Notes under the pieces: generated by a model
Database searches by the model: none
Seen by the model: the letters and a program-made list of their open reading frames with translations, nothing else
What the model was told of the DNA's origin: nothing
Shown: piece by piece, positions 18,677 through 26,893 of the stretch
Numbering within the stretch: position 1 is the stretch's first letter
Layout of the letters: the number at the start of each line of letters is the position of its first letter
From: Sulfitobacter maritimus
Lineage (GTDB): Bacteria > Pseudomonadota > Alphaproteobacteria > Rhodobacterales > Rhodobacteraceae
Assembly (NCBI RefSeq): GCF_013346665.1
Contig: NZ_JABVBB010000021.1
Location: 186,001 to 250,000 of the forward strand
Direction: 5' to 3'
Length of the DNA: 64,000 bases
Position numbers and translations under genes: made by a program

Positions 18677-19459
18677 ATGATCGTCGTAGACGACTTACAC
18701 AAACATTTCGGCGGGTTTCACGCCGTGGACGGGGCGAGCCTGTCTATTCAAAAAGGATCGATCACTGGTTTGATCGGCCCCAATGGCGCGGGAAAAACCA
18801 CGCTGTTTAACGTCATTGCAGGCGTGCTTCAGCCCACTTCGGGCCGGGTGACCATGGACGGTGAGGACATCACCGGCCTGCCCCCGCATGAGCTGTTCCA
18901 CAAGGGCCTTTTGCGCACCTTCCAGATCGCCCATGAGTTTTCGTCGATGTCCTGCCGCGAGAACCTGATGATGGTCCCGGGCAACCAGTCCGGCGAGACG
19001 CTGTGGAACACATGGTTCGGCACCAAACGCATCGCCAACGAGGAACGCGCGCTGCGCGCCAAGGCAGATGAGGTGCTGGAATTCCTGACCATCGAACATC
19101 TGGCCGAGCAGAAGGCGGGCCAAATTTCTGGCGGTCAGAAAAAGCTGCTGGAACTGGGCCGCACCATGATGGTGGATGCCAAGATCGTGTTCCTCGATGA
19201 GGTCGGCGCGGGCGTGAACCGCACGCTGCTCAACACCATCGGCGATGCGATCCAGCGGCTGAACAAAGAACGTAACTACACATTTGTCGTGATTGAGCAT
19301 GACATGGATTTCATCGGCCGCCTTTGCGACCCGGTAATCTGCATGGCCGAAGGCCGCGTGCTGGCCGAAGGCACGCTGGATGAGATCAAGGCGAACGAGC
19401 AGGTGATCGAGGCCTATCTTGGCACCGGCCTGAAGAATAAGGACAAGGTAGGCGCATGA
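18677..19459 (+). CDS. livG: LIV-type ABC transporter ATP-binding protein LivG
   Basis: First of two ATPases of the importer, 260 residues. Walker A GPNGAGKTT, Q-loop in LLRTFQIAHEFSSMS, signature ISGGQKKLLELGR, Walker B region IVFLDEVGAGVNRTL and switch VIEHDMDFI. The usual Pro after the Walker B Glu (DEP) is Val here. The C-terminal IEAYLG motif is typical of LivG/LivF. Its stop overlaps the livF start by 4 bp. Confidence 0.94.
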   Translation: MIVVDDLHKHFGGFHAVDGASLSIQKGSITGLIGPNGAGKTTLFNVIAGVLQPTSGRVTMDGEDITGLPPHELFHKGLLRTFQIAHEFSSMSCRENLMMVPGNQSGETLWNTWFGTKRIANEERALRAKADEVLEFLTIEHLAEQKAGQISGGQKKLLELGRTMMVDAKIVFLDEVGAGVNRTLLNTIGDAIQRLNKERNYTFVVIEHDMDFIGRLCDPVICMAEGRVLAEGTLDEIKANEQVIEAYLGTGLKNKDKVGA

Positions 19460-20277
19460 GCAATGATCCCTACGGCGACCGCGGCAACAAAGATTGGTCG
19501 GTCGGCAACGCAAAAGGCCAAGGCAGCATCATGCCAAAGGCCAGCGGCAAAACCCACCCCGCCCCCGGCGGCCCCTTCCTGATCGGCGACTGCATGACCG
19601 CAGGCTACGGCGCTGGCCCTGACATTCTGCATGACTGCACCATCGCGGTGGACCGCGGCGAAATCGCCGTGATCGTCGGCCCCAATGGCGCGGGCAAGTC
19701 CACCGGCATGAAGGCGGTCTTTGGCATGCTCGACATGCGCAAAGGCAACGTGCGGCTGGACGGTGAGGATATCACTGGCCTCAGCCCGCAGGACCGTGTG
19801 GCCAAGGGCATGGGTTTCGTGCCGCAAACCTCTAACATCTTCACCTCGATGACGGTCGAAGAGAACCTAGAGATGGGCGCCTTCATCCGCCGCGATGATT
19901 TCCGCGATACGATGGCGCAGGTCTATGACCTTTTCCCGATCCTCAAAGAAAAGCGGCTGCAAGCGGCGGGCGAATTGTCGGGCGGTCAACGCCAGCAGGT
20001 CGCTGTAGGCCGGGCGTTGATGACCCAGCCCAAGGTGCTGATGCTCGACGAGCCGACCGCGGGCGTTTCGCCCATCGTGATGGACGAGCTTTTCGACCGG
20101 ATCATCGAGGTGGCCCGGACCGGCATCCCGATCCTGATGGTCGAGCAAAACGCCCGTCAGGCGCTTGAGATCGCCGACAAGGGCTATGTTCTCGTGCAAG
20201 GGCGCAACGCATTCACCGGCACGGGCAAAGAGCTTCTGGCCGATCCTGAAGTCCGCAAATCGTTTCTGGGGGGCTGA
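19456..20277 (+). CDS. livF: LIV-type ABC transporter ATP-binding protein LivF
   Basis: Second ATPase, 273 residues. It has Walker A GPNGAGKST, signature LSGGQRQQVAVGRAL, Walker B VLMLDEPTAGVSP and switch MVEQNARQAL. Compared with E. coli LivF (237 residues) there is an N-terminal extension of about 40 polar residues before the first strand (FLIGDCMTAGYG). A later start is possible, but the ATGA overlap with livG favours this one. The extension has no recognised domain. Confidence 0.93.
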   Translation: MSNDPYGDRGNKDWSVGNAKGQGSIMPKASGKTHPAPGGPFLIGDCMTAGYGAGPDILHDCTIAVDRGEIAVIVGPNGAGKSTGMKAVFGMLDMRKGNVRLDGEDITGLSPQDRVAKGMGFVPQTSNIFTSMTVEENLEMGAFIRRDDFRDTMAQVYDLFPILKEKRLQAAGELSGGQRQQVAVGRALMTQPKVLMLDEPTAGVSPIVMDELFDRIIEVARTGIPILMVEQNARQALEIADKGYVLVQGRNAFTGTGKELLADPEVRKSFLGG

Positions 20278-20279
20278 AC

Positions 20280-21290
20280 ATGGATCTGCTCAACGCTTTT
20301 ATTGCACTTTCGAACTATGTCCTGATCCCCGGCATCGCCTATGGATCGCAACTGGCGCTTGGTGCGCTTGGGGTGACGTTGGTTTACGGCATCCTGCGCT
20401 TTTCCAACTTCGCGCATGGCGACACGATGGCCATGGGGACGATGGCCACGATCCTCGTGACATGGCTGTTTCAATCCATGGGGCTGAGCCTTGGCTTTCT
20501 GCCCACCGCACTGCTCGCCCTGCCCTTCGGCATCGCCTTTGCGATCCTGCTGCTTTTGGGCACGGATAAGGTCGTCTATAAGTTCTACCGTGAGCAAAAA
20601 GCCAAGCCGGTGATTTTGGTGATTGTCTCGCTTGGCGTGACCTTCATCTATAACGGCATCACCCGCTTTATCATCGGCGCGGACGACCAGAACTTTCTCG
20701 ACGGTCAACGTTTCATCATGTCGGCGCGGGACTTCAAGGCGCTAACCGGGTTGAAAGAAGGTCTGGCCTTCAAAACCACCCAAGGCATCACTATCGTCAC
20801 CGCGATCATTGTTGTGGCGCTGCTGTTTTGGTTCCTCAACAAGACCCGCGCGGGCAAATCCATGCGCGCCTATTCCGACAATGAGGATCTGGCGCTTCTG
20901 TCGGGCATCAACCCCGAGCGCGTGGTGATGATCACTTGGATGATCGTGGCGGCACTGGCGACCATTGCAGGCACGCTCTACGGGCTTGATAAGTCGTTCA
21001 AACCCTTCACCTACTTCCAGCTTTTGTTGCCGATCTTTGCCTCGGCCATTGTGGGCGGTCTTGGCTCGCCAGTGGGCGCCATCGCGGGCGGGTTTGTCAT
21101 CGCTTTCAGCGAGGTGACGATCACCTATGCGTGGAAAAAGGTGCTGGGCTACGTCATGCCCGAAGGGTTGCAGCCTGACGGCTTAGTGCAACTTATGAGC
21201 ACGGATTACAAATTTGCGGTCAGCTTCGTCATTCTTCTGATCGTTCTGCTGATCAAGCCTACAGGGCTGTTCAAGGGGAAATCGGTATGA
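20280..21290 (+). CDS. livH: LIV-type ABC transporter permease LivH
   Basis: Membrane permease of 336 residues with about eight hydrophobic helices. The N-terminal GIAYGSQLALGALGVTLVYG and the loop RFSNFAHGDTMAMG are typical of LivH. The cytoplasmic coupling segment SMRAYSDNEDLALLSGINPERV contacts LivG/F. It begins 2 bp after livF and overlaps livM by 4 bp. Confidence 0.93.
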   Translation: MDLLNAFIALSNYVLIPGIAYGSQLALGALGVTLVYGILRFSNFAHGDTMAMGTMATILVTWLFQSMGLSLGFLPTALLALPFGIAFAILLLLGTDKVVYKFYREQKAKPVILVIVSLGVTFIYNGITRFIIGADDQNFLDGQRFIMSARDFKALTGLKEGLAFKTTQGITIVTAIIVVALLFWFLNKTRAGKSMRAYSDNEDLALLSGINPERVVMITWMIVAALATIAGTLYGLDKSFKPFTYFQLLLPIFASAIVGGLGSPVGAIAGGFVIAFSEVTITYAWKKVLGYVMPEGLQPDGLVQLMSTDYKFAVSFVILLIVLLIKPTGLFKGKSV

Positions 21291-22591
21291 CCCAGACTGT
21301 GAAAAACACGATCCTTTTCGCGATCATCGCTTTGATGATCATATATACCGGCTTTGCGCAAAGCTGGAACTCGGCGCTGCTGATCATTGCCATGGGGCTG
21401 ATCTCTTCGATCATGGCGCTTGGGGTGAACCTGCAATGGGGGTTCGCGGGGCTGTTTAACGTCGGCATCATGGGCTTCGTGGCGCTTGGCGGTCTGGCGG
21501 CTGTGCTGGTCTCTATGCCCCCCACCGAGGGCGCTTGGTCCACAGGTGGTTTCGCCATTGTGGGCGCACTTTTGCTGGGTGCTGGCACGGTGGTCGCGGC
21601 GGTCATGTTGATGAAACGCATGGCCCCCGGCATGGCGCGCACGCTGGCGGTGATTGCGGTGCTGGTCATCGGCTTTTTCGTTTTTCGAGCCGTGCTTGAC
21701 CCTGCGGTCGAAGCGGTGGAGGCGATCAACCCGGCGCAGAGCGGCTACTTGGGCGGGCTCGGCCTGCCGGTGCTGATCTCTTGGCCTGTGGGCGGTCTCT
21801 TTGCCGCCGGTGCGGCTTGGCTGATCGGCAAGACGGCTCTGGGCCTGCGGTCGGACTATCTGGCGATTGCAACGCTGGGTATTGCCGAGATCATCATTGC
21901 GGTGCTGAAAAACGAGGACTGGATGAGCCGCGGCGTTAAAAACGTCATCGGCCTGCCACGTCCGGTGCCATATGAAATCGATCTGCAAAACGATCCCAGC
22001 TTCGTCGAACGCGCGGCCGGGCTCGGGTTCGATCCGGTGGACGCCTCGACCCTCTGGGTCAAACTGCTCTACATCGCGCTCTTTGCCGTGGTGCTGATCG
22101 TCCTGCTGTGGATGAGCCAACGTGCGCTACATTCCCCTTGGGGCCGTATGTTGCGGGCGATCCGCGATAACGAAGTGGCCGCCGAAGCCATGGGCAAGGA
22201 CGTCACCGCACGGCATTTGCAGGTCTTCATCCTCGGTTCCGCAATCTGCGGCATCGCGGGTGCGATGATGACCACGATGGACAGCCAGTTGACGCCCGGC
22301 ACCTATCAGCCGCTGCGCTTTACCTTCCTGATCTGGGTGATGGTGATCGTCGGTGGGTCGGGCAACAACTTTGGCGCGATCTTGGGCGGCTTCCTGATCT
22401 GGTTCCTTTGGGTGCAGGTGGAGCCGATGGGCCTGTGGCTGATGAACCTCATCACCGCGGGCATGTCTGAAACCTCTGCCCTTAAAGCGCATCTAATCGA
22501 GAGCGCTGCGCATATGCGTCTGCTGACGATGGGCATGGTGTTGCTGCTGGTGCTGCGCTTCAGCCCGCGCGGGTTGATCCCTGAACGGTAA
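21287..22591 (+). CDS. livM: LIV-type ABC transporter permease LivM
   Basis: Second permease, 434 residues with ten or so hydrophobic helices. Family motifs: LQWGFAGLFNVGIMGFVALG, LRSDYLAIATLGIAEII (given as its core DYLAIATLGIAEI) and the coupling loop GRMLRAIRDNEVAAEAMGKD, here RAIRDNEVAAEAMGKD. A strong terminator at 22622-22652 ends the operon. Confidence 0.93.
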   Translation: MTQTVKNTILFAIIALMIIYTGFAQSWNSALLIIAMGLISSIMALGVNLQWGFAGLFNVGIMGFVALGGLAAVLVSMPPTEGAWSTGGFAIVGALLLGAGTVVAAVMLMKRMAPGMARTLAVIAVLVIGFFVFRAVLDPAVEAVEAINPAQSGYLGGLGLPVLISWPVGGLFAAGAAWLIGKTALGLRSDYLAIATLGIAEIIIAVLKNEDWMSRGVKNVIGLPRPVPYEIDLQNDPSFVERAAGLGFDPVDASTLWVKLLYIALFAVVLIVLLWMSQRALHSPWGRMLRAIRDNEVAAEAMGKDVTARHLQVFILGSAICGIAGAMMTTMDSQLTPGTYQPLRFTFLIWVMVIVGGSGNNFGAILGGFLIWFLWVQVEPMGLWLMNLITAGMSETSALKAHLIESAAHMRLLTMGMVLLLVLRFSPRGLIPER

Positions 22592-22621
22592 GCCCTGCGC
22601 AGATTAAACCCAACGAGAAAG

Positions 22622-22652
22622 GGGCGCGGTATTGCTACCGCGCCCTTTTTTT
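22622..22652 (+). terminator. Terminator of the liv operon
   Basis: A perfect 10-bp stem (GGGCGCGGTA / TACCGCGCCC) with loop TTGC is followed by seven T. It lies between livM and the convergent HerA-like gene. Confidence 0.92.
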
Positions 22653-22666
22653 ATCTGTTGACCGCT

Positions 22667-24202
22667 TCAGCGCCCCTTGAACAGTCCGCCCAAGATGCCG
22701 CGCACGATCCGGCGACCGGTGGTGCCTTTCAGCTCTTTGATGACAGCCGTGGCGATGGCATCTCCGAACCCGTCTGACGATGTACGGCTGGAGCGGCGGC
22801 TGCTGCGCGCCCCGCCATAGCGACGGGCTTTCTGAAATTCGCGGGCGGCTTCGTCCTCAGCCTCAGCGGCGGCCTCGATCTTCTCAGCCTCCTTGGCCGC
22901 TGCCTCGGCGCGGGCTTTCAGCATTTCATAGGCCGACTCGCGGTCCTTCAGCGTGTCGTATTTCCCGGCGAGGTCTGATTCAGCCAATACAGCAGCGCGT
23001 TGTCCGGCGGTGATCGGCCCAAGCTGGGAGGATGGCGGGCGGATCAAAGTGCGTTCAACCACGCCCGGTACGCCTTTGCGTTGCAGCATTGAGGTGACCG
23101 CCTCACCAACGCCCACTTCCCGGATCGCCTCTTCGGTATCAAAGCGCGGGTTCTCGCGATAGGTCTGCGCAGCTTGGCGCAGTTCTTTGCGGTCCCGCGC
23201 GGTGAAGGCGCGCAGCGCATGTTGGACGCGGTTGCCAAGCTGGCCCAGAATATCATCGGGCACATCGGCGGGGTTTTGGGTCACGAAATAAACGCCAACA
23301 CCTTTGGAGCGGATCAAACGGGCCACCTGCTCGACCTTATCAACTAGTGCCTTGGGCGCGTCGTCAAACAGCAGATGCGCTTCATCAAAGAAAAACACCA
23401 GTTTCGGTTTATCGGGATCGCCCACTTCGGGTAGCTCTTCGAAGAGTTCTGACATCAGCCAAAGCAGGAAAGTGGCGTAGAGCTTGGGCGACCCCATCAA
23501 TTTGTCGGCGGCAAGGATATTGATCCGCCCGCGCCCATCGCTATCGTTGCGCATCAGATCGGTCAGTGCCAGCGCTGGCTCTCCGAACAACTGCGCACCG
23601 CCTTGGTTCTCCAGCACCAGCAAGCGCCGCTGGATCGTCCCGACAGACGCGGAGGAAACATTGCCGTAGCGCAGCGCCAGATCCTTGGCGTTTTCGCCGA
23701 CCCAGACCAACAATGCCTGCAAATCCTTGAGATCAAGCAGCGGCATCCCTTCTTCATCGGCCACGCGGAAGGCGATGTTTAGGATGCCTTCCTGCGCTTC
23801 GCTGAGGTCCAAAAGTTGAGCAATCAGCAACGGCCCCATTTCGGACACCGTGGTACGCACCGGGTGGCCCTGCTCCCCGAAGAGGTCCCAAAAGGTCACA
23901 GGGAAGGATTGGTAGGTGTAGTCGCCAAATCCGATCTTGGCCGCGCGTTCGGTGAAAGGGCCGTGCAGCTTGGCCTCGGCGCTGCCAGAGCGCGCGAGCC
24001 CAGACAGATCGCCCTTCACGTCAGACAAAAAGACCGGCACGCCCGCATTTGCAAAGCCTTCGGCAAGGATTTGAAGTGTCACGGTTTTCCCGGTCCCTGT
24101 CGCCCCGGCAATCAGACCGTGTCGATTGGCGTAGCCAAGGTCCAAAAACTGCTTCTCCGCATAGGCAGGACCGCCCCCGCCGATAAATATCTCTGTGCTC
24201 AC
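22667..24202 (-). CDS. HerA-like ATPase of the DUF853/YjgR family
   Basis: A 511-residue RecA-fold ATPase related to HerA and VirB4/FtsK motors. Walker [17 protein letters not shown] is at about 33-48, Walker [13 protein letters not shown] at about 265-276, and an arginine-finger region follows near [18 protein letters not shown] (core [11 protein letters not shown]). The C-terminal 100 residues are Ala/Glu/Arg-rich and probably coiled coil. No partner nuclease NurA or anti-phage gene is adjacent, so there is no support for a HerA-based defence system. The function of the family is not established. Confidence 0.9.
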   Translation of the reverse strand: MSTEIFIGGGGPAYAEKQFLDLGYANRHGLIAGATGTGKTVTLQILAEGFANAGVPVFLSDVKGDLSGLARSGSAEAKLHGPFTERAAKIGFGDYTYQSFPVTFWDLFGEQGHPVRTTVSEMGPLLIAQLLDLSEAQEGILNIAFRVADEEGMPLLDLKDLQALLVWVGENAKDLALRYGNVSSASVGTIQRRLLVLENQGGAQLFGEPALALTDLMRNDSDGRGRINILAADKLMGSPKLYATFLLWLMSELFEELPEVGDPDKPKLVFFFDEAHLLFDDAPKALVDKVEQVARLIRSKGVGVYFVTQNPADVPDDILGQLGNRVQHALRAFTARDRKELRQAAQTYRENPRFDTEEAIREVGVGEAVTSMLQRKGVPGVVERTLIRPPSSQLGPITAGQRAAVLAESDLAGKYDTLKDRESAYEMLKARAEAAAKEAEKIEAAAEAEDEAAREFQKARRYGGARSSRRSSRTSSDGFGDAIATAVIKELKGTTGRRIVRGILGGLFKGR

Positions 24203-24291
24203 GCCAAGACCTTCCTGTCAATTTTAAGCATCTGTCCGTCCCACAAGAGCATACAAACTTAACCTTTGCGCGCCATAGTCATCCTATCTCG

Positions 24292-24365
24292 CCCATCATG
24301 TCCTTCGGTGGCGGGATGACTTCCTCCCTGTCAGACTGGCCGCGCCTTCGGGCGCGGCCCTTTTT
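24292..24365 (+). ncRNA. Candidate small RNA with anti-Shine-Dalgarno loop and terminator
   Basis: No protein-coding frame accounts for a textbook terminator at 24338-24365 (GGCCGCGCC-TTCG-GGCGCGGCC then C and five T). Just before it TGAC / GTCA (24317-24320 and 24330-24333) can enclose a 9-base loop TTCCTCCCT. A loop with a C/U-rich anti-Shine-Dalgarno sequence followed by a terminator is the layout of the alphaproteobacterial cuckoo/CcsR (CCUCCUCCC) sRNA family. The 5' end is a guess and no good promoter is visible. Confidence 0.4.
24338..24365 (+). terminator. Strong terminator in the herA-ialB gap
   Basis: A perfect 9-bp GC stem with a TTCG tetraloop, then CTTTTT. The only upstream gene is on the opposite strand, so this ends an unannotated plus-strand transcript. 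Confidence 0.85.
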
Positions 24366-24414
24366 CTATCATGACGGGTTGGCCGGCATTTCTGCAAACG
24401 GTTGATATTTCTAG

Positions 24415-24443
24415 TTGACCAGAGTCAAAGGCTTGCCTAACGT
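24415..24443 (+). promoter_or_regulatory. Possible sigma-70 promoter for the second candidate sRNA
   Basis: TTGACC (24415-24420), exactly 17 bp, then TAACGT (24438-24443). The -35 is good and the -10 is moderate. It points into the hairpin and terminator at 24455-24514. Confidence 0.45.
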
Positions 24444-24449
24444 GGCATC

Positions 24450-24514
24450 AATAAGTCGGCCCAGTCCGACGGGGAGAGTGAACACGAAAAGGGGATGCGC
24501 TGCGTCCCCTTTTT
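24450..24514 (+). ncRNA. Second candidate small RNA, about 65 nt
   Basis: From a plausible start about 7 bases after the promoter's -10, the transcript would hold a 5-bp hairpin (GTCGG / CCGAC, 24455-24470), a G-rich single strand GGGGAGAGTG, and a terminator. The terminator is a 12-bp stem AAAAGGGGATGC / GCGTCCCCTTTT with loop GCT, 24487-24513, running into T. No convincing ORF explains it. It matches no RNA family I can name. Confidence 0.4.
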
Positions 24515-24668
24515 GCTATTTCGCAGATAACTCATTGACATACCTAGCTTTCGCGGCACTGGGCGTCGGCATGAAATCGCGCGTATTGCGGTTGAAATGC
24601 GGCCAGAACCACTGACAATCCTGCCACGCCATGTTAAGGGGCGCTAACGCAACAAACGTGGATATGAC

Positions 24669-25334
24669 ATGAGCAAGTATTTGACCGCCCTGCCGCTTTG
24701 TGCAGCGCTTGCACTTTCGGCCCCAATGACCGCCTTTGCCCAGACGACAACGCCTGAGACCGAGGCCGAGCAAAGCACAGCGCAAACCGAAGAAACCGCG
24801 CCGCAGCCCGGCACCAGCGGTACCGCCGCCGAGATCGAGGAAAAGCTGAGCTTGGGCGAAGACGCCGACAAAGATCCCGAACTGGGCAAGCCCTACACCA
24901 AGAAGGAAATTGGTGCGTGGGAAATGCGGTGCATCAAGACAGAGCAAGAGGTCGACCCCTGCCAGATGTACCAGCTGTTGGCTGACGGCGAAGGCGCGCC
25001 AGTGGCAGAAGTCTCGCTCTTCCGTCTGCCCGATGGCGGCAAAGCCGTGGCCGGTGCCACAGTTGTCGTACCTCTCGAAACCGCGCTGCCTGCGCAGCTG
25101 ACGCTTTCGGTAGATGGCGGCAAGGCACGTCGTTATCCCTATGCCTTCTGCAACCCAGTCGGCTGCTACGTGCGGATGGGCATGACCAGCGCCGATATCG
25201 CCGCCTTTAAGCGTGGCAAGGAAGCGGTTCTGACCATTGTTCCTGCGTTGGCGCCCGATCAGACGGTTGAACTGACCCTCTCGCTTGACGGGTTCACCGC
25301 GAGCTATGACGAAGTTTCGGTGATCGAACAGTAA
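24669..25334 (+). CDS. Invasion-associated locus B (IalB) family protein
   Basis: Secreted protein of 221 residues. It has a signal peptide (1-24, ending TAFAQ), an acidic Thr/Glu/Ala-rich linker (about 25-65), then the IalB domain (about 70-221). The domain shows the typical W-x-x-x-C at AWEMRC, a Cys in DPCQMYQ, and the pair CNPVGC. The four cysteines can form two disulfides. The name comes from Bartonella; in free-living roseobacters the family is of unknown function and should not be read as a virulence claim. Confidence 0.9.
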   Translation: MSKYLTALPLCAALALSAPMTAFAQTTTPETEAEQSTAQTEETAPQPGTSGTAAEIEEKLSLGEDADKDPELGKPYTKKEIGAWEMRCIKTEQEVDPCQMYQLLADGEGAPVAEVSLFRLPDGGKAVAGATVVVPLETALPAQLTLSVDGGKARRYPYAFCNPVGCYVRMGMTSADIAAFKRGKEAVLTIVPALAPDQTVELTLSLDGFTASYDEVSVIEQ

Positions 25335-25356
25335 ACCCGAAGCAGCTTCAGATCAG

Positions 25357-25387
25357 ATGCCGCTCCCGTCCGGGGGCGGCATTTTTT
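25357..25387 (+). terminator. Terminator of the ialB-family gene
   Basis: An 11-bp stem (ATGCCGCTCCC / GGGGGCGGCAT, one G-U pair) with loop GTCC, followed by a T-run. Confidence 0.88.
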
Positions 25388-25392
25388 GTTTC

Positions 25393-26601
25393 TCACGCGC
25401 GGCGCAGCGCGAGAACCGCGTTCATGCCTCCAAAGGCGAAGGCGTTGCTCAACGCCACCTCGGGCCGTGCGTCACGCGCTACATTCGGCACCACGTCAAG
25501 CGCGCAGTCCGGGTCGGGCGCTTCATAACCGATTGTTGGCGCCACCACCCCGTCCCGCAGCGCCATGATACAGGCCAAGAGTTCAACCGCCCCGGTGCCG
25601 CCGATGATATGGCCATGCATCGATTTTGTGGAAGAGATCAGCAGGTCTTTAGCGTGGTCGCCGAAAACTTCGGTGACTGCCGCGCATTCGACCCTGTCGT
25701 TGGCCGCCGTGCCGGTGCCGTGAGCGTTGATATAGCCCACGTCCTCCCTGTCGATCCCCGCATCCGCCAGCGCACCCCGCATGGCCCGCGCCGCCCCGTC
25801 CTGAGAAGGCATCACGATATCGCTGGCGTCAGAGGTCATGGCAAATCCGACCACCTCGCAGAGAATCTCCGCGCCGCGTGCTTTGGCATAGTCGTAGTCC
25901 TCGAAAACAAAAACGCCTGCGCCTTCGCCCTGCACCATGCCGTTGCGATTGGCAGAAAAGGGGCGACAGGCGTCAGCGCTCATCACGCGCAGCCCCTCCC
26001 ATGCCTTCACCCCGCCAAAGCACAGCATCGATTCCGCGCCCCCGGTGATCATGACGGGTGCCATGCCAGAGCGGATCATAGAAAAAGCCTGCCCCATCGC
26101 GTGGTTGGACGAAGCACAGGCAGTAGAAACCGTAAAGGACGGCCCGCGCAGGTTCCATGTCATGCTAACATGGCTGGCAGCGGCGCTGTTCATGAGCTTT
26201 GGCACCACAAAGGGATGCACCCGATTTTTCCCCTCGGCATAGACAGCGCGGTAGCTGTCATCCCCGGTCGAAATCCCGCCCCCCGCTGTGCCAAGCACCA
26301 CGCCCGCACGGTCCGCCAGATCGCCCGCAAACGTCAGTCCTGATTGGGCAATCGCTTCTCGGGCGGCACTGAGGGTGAATTGGGTAAACGGGTCGTAGAG
26401 CGCAAGCTCCCCACGTGTGTAACGGGCGTCTGCATCAAAACCCTGCACCTGCGCACCGATCCGGATCGACAAGCGCTCCACGTCTCGGAACGCCAATGGG
26501 CGGATGCCACAAACCCCTTCGCGCATGGCGGCGAGCGTTTCGGGAACCGATAGGCCAAGCGCGTTTACAGTGCCAGCACCGGTGATGACCACGCGCTTCA
26601 T
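25393..26601 (-). CDS. Beta-ketoacyl-ACP synthase (KAS I/II family), lpxD-linked
   Basis: Thiolase-fold condensing enzyme of 402 residues with the full Cys-His-His triad: Cys162 in STACASSNHA, His294 in NAHGTGTAANDR and His329 in STKSMHGHIIGGTGA. It elongates acyl-ACP with malonyl-ACP. It lies 4 bp downstream of an acyl carrier protein gene, next to lpxD, and apart from any housekeeping fab cluster. A role in making a special acyl chain for lipid A is inferred. It is not necessarily the main FabF of the cell. Confidence 0.92.
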   Translation of the reverse strand: MKRVVITGAGTVNALGLSVPETLAAMREGVCGIRPLAFRDVERLSIRIGAQVQGFDADARYTRGELALYDPFTQFTLSAAREAIAQSGLTFAGDLADRAGVVLGTAGGGISTGDDSYRAVYAEGKNRVHPFVVPKLMNSAAASHVSMTWNLRGPSFTVSTACASSNHAMGQAFSMIRSGMAPVMITGGAESMLCFGGVKAWEGLRVMSADACRPFSANRNGMVQGEGAGVFVFEDYDYAKARGAEILCEVVGFAMTSDASDIVMPSQDGAARAMRGALADAGIDREDVGYINAHGTGTAANDRVECAAVTEVFGDHAKDLLISSTKSMHGHIIGGTGAVELLACIMALRDGVVAPTIGYEAPDPDCALDVVPNVARDARPEVALSNAFAFGGMNAVLALRRA

Positions 26602-26605
26602 GGTC

Positions 26606-26863
26606 CTACCCCTGCTCCGCGCGGAGCCGCTCCACCCCGGCGACGATACTGCTCACCTTTGAAATGTCGAAACCGGCTTCCGATGGCGTGTTGGCATTGA
26701 AAGGCACTGCGATGTCGAATGTCTCTTCAATGGCAAAGATAACCTCAACCGCGCCCATACTGTCGATCCCTAGCCCCTCAAGCGTGCTGTCGGGAGTTAC
26801 ATCTGCGGGCGCTACCATGGCCTGTTCAGCGAGTATGGCGATGACCTGATCTTGCGTGTTCAT
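26606..26863 (-). CDS. Dedicated acyl carrier protein
   Basis: An 85-residue acidic four-helix ACP. The phosphopantetheine attachment Ser35 is in LGIDSMGAVEVIFAIEE, where the usual DSLD reads DSMG. The sequence differs from the highly conserved AcpP and is closer in style to specialised ACPs such as AcpXL. It sits between lpxD (30 bp) and the condensing enzyme (4 bp). Confidence 0.9.
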   Translation of the reverse strand: MNTQDQVIAILAEQAMVAPADVTPDSTLEGLGIDSMGAVEVIFAIEETFDIAVPFNANTPSEAGFDISKVSSIVAGVERLRAEQG

Positions 26864-26893
26864 GTATCCCCCGCCCCTAGGTTTGAGGCAGAT

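Noticed and set aside
22667-24202. HerA-like ATPase as part of a phage-defence system
   Set aside because: No NurA-like nuclease, Sir2, DUF4297 or other defence partner nearby; the family is the common DUF853/YjgR type.
24535-24575. Perfect TTGACA hexamer as promoter for ialB
   Set aside because: No acceptable -10 sequence lies 16-18 bp downstream.
24415-24615. 66-codon plus ORF in the herA-ialB gap
   Set aside because: It runs straight through a promoter-like element and a terminator hairpin and shows no ribosome-binding site at its start.
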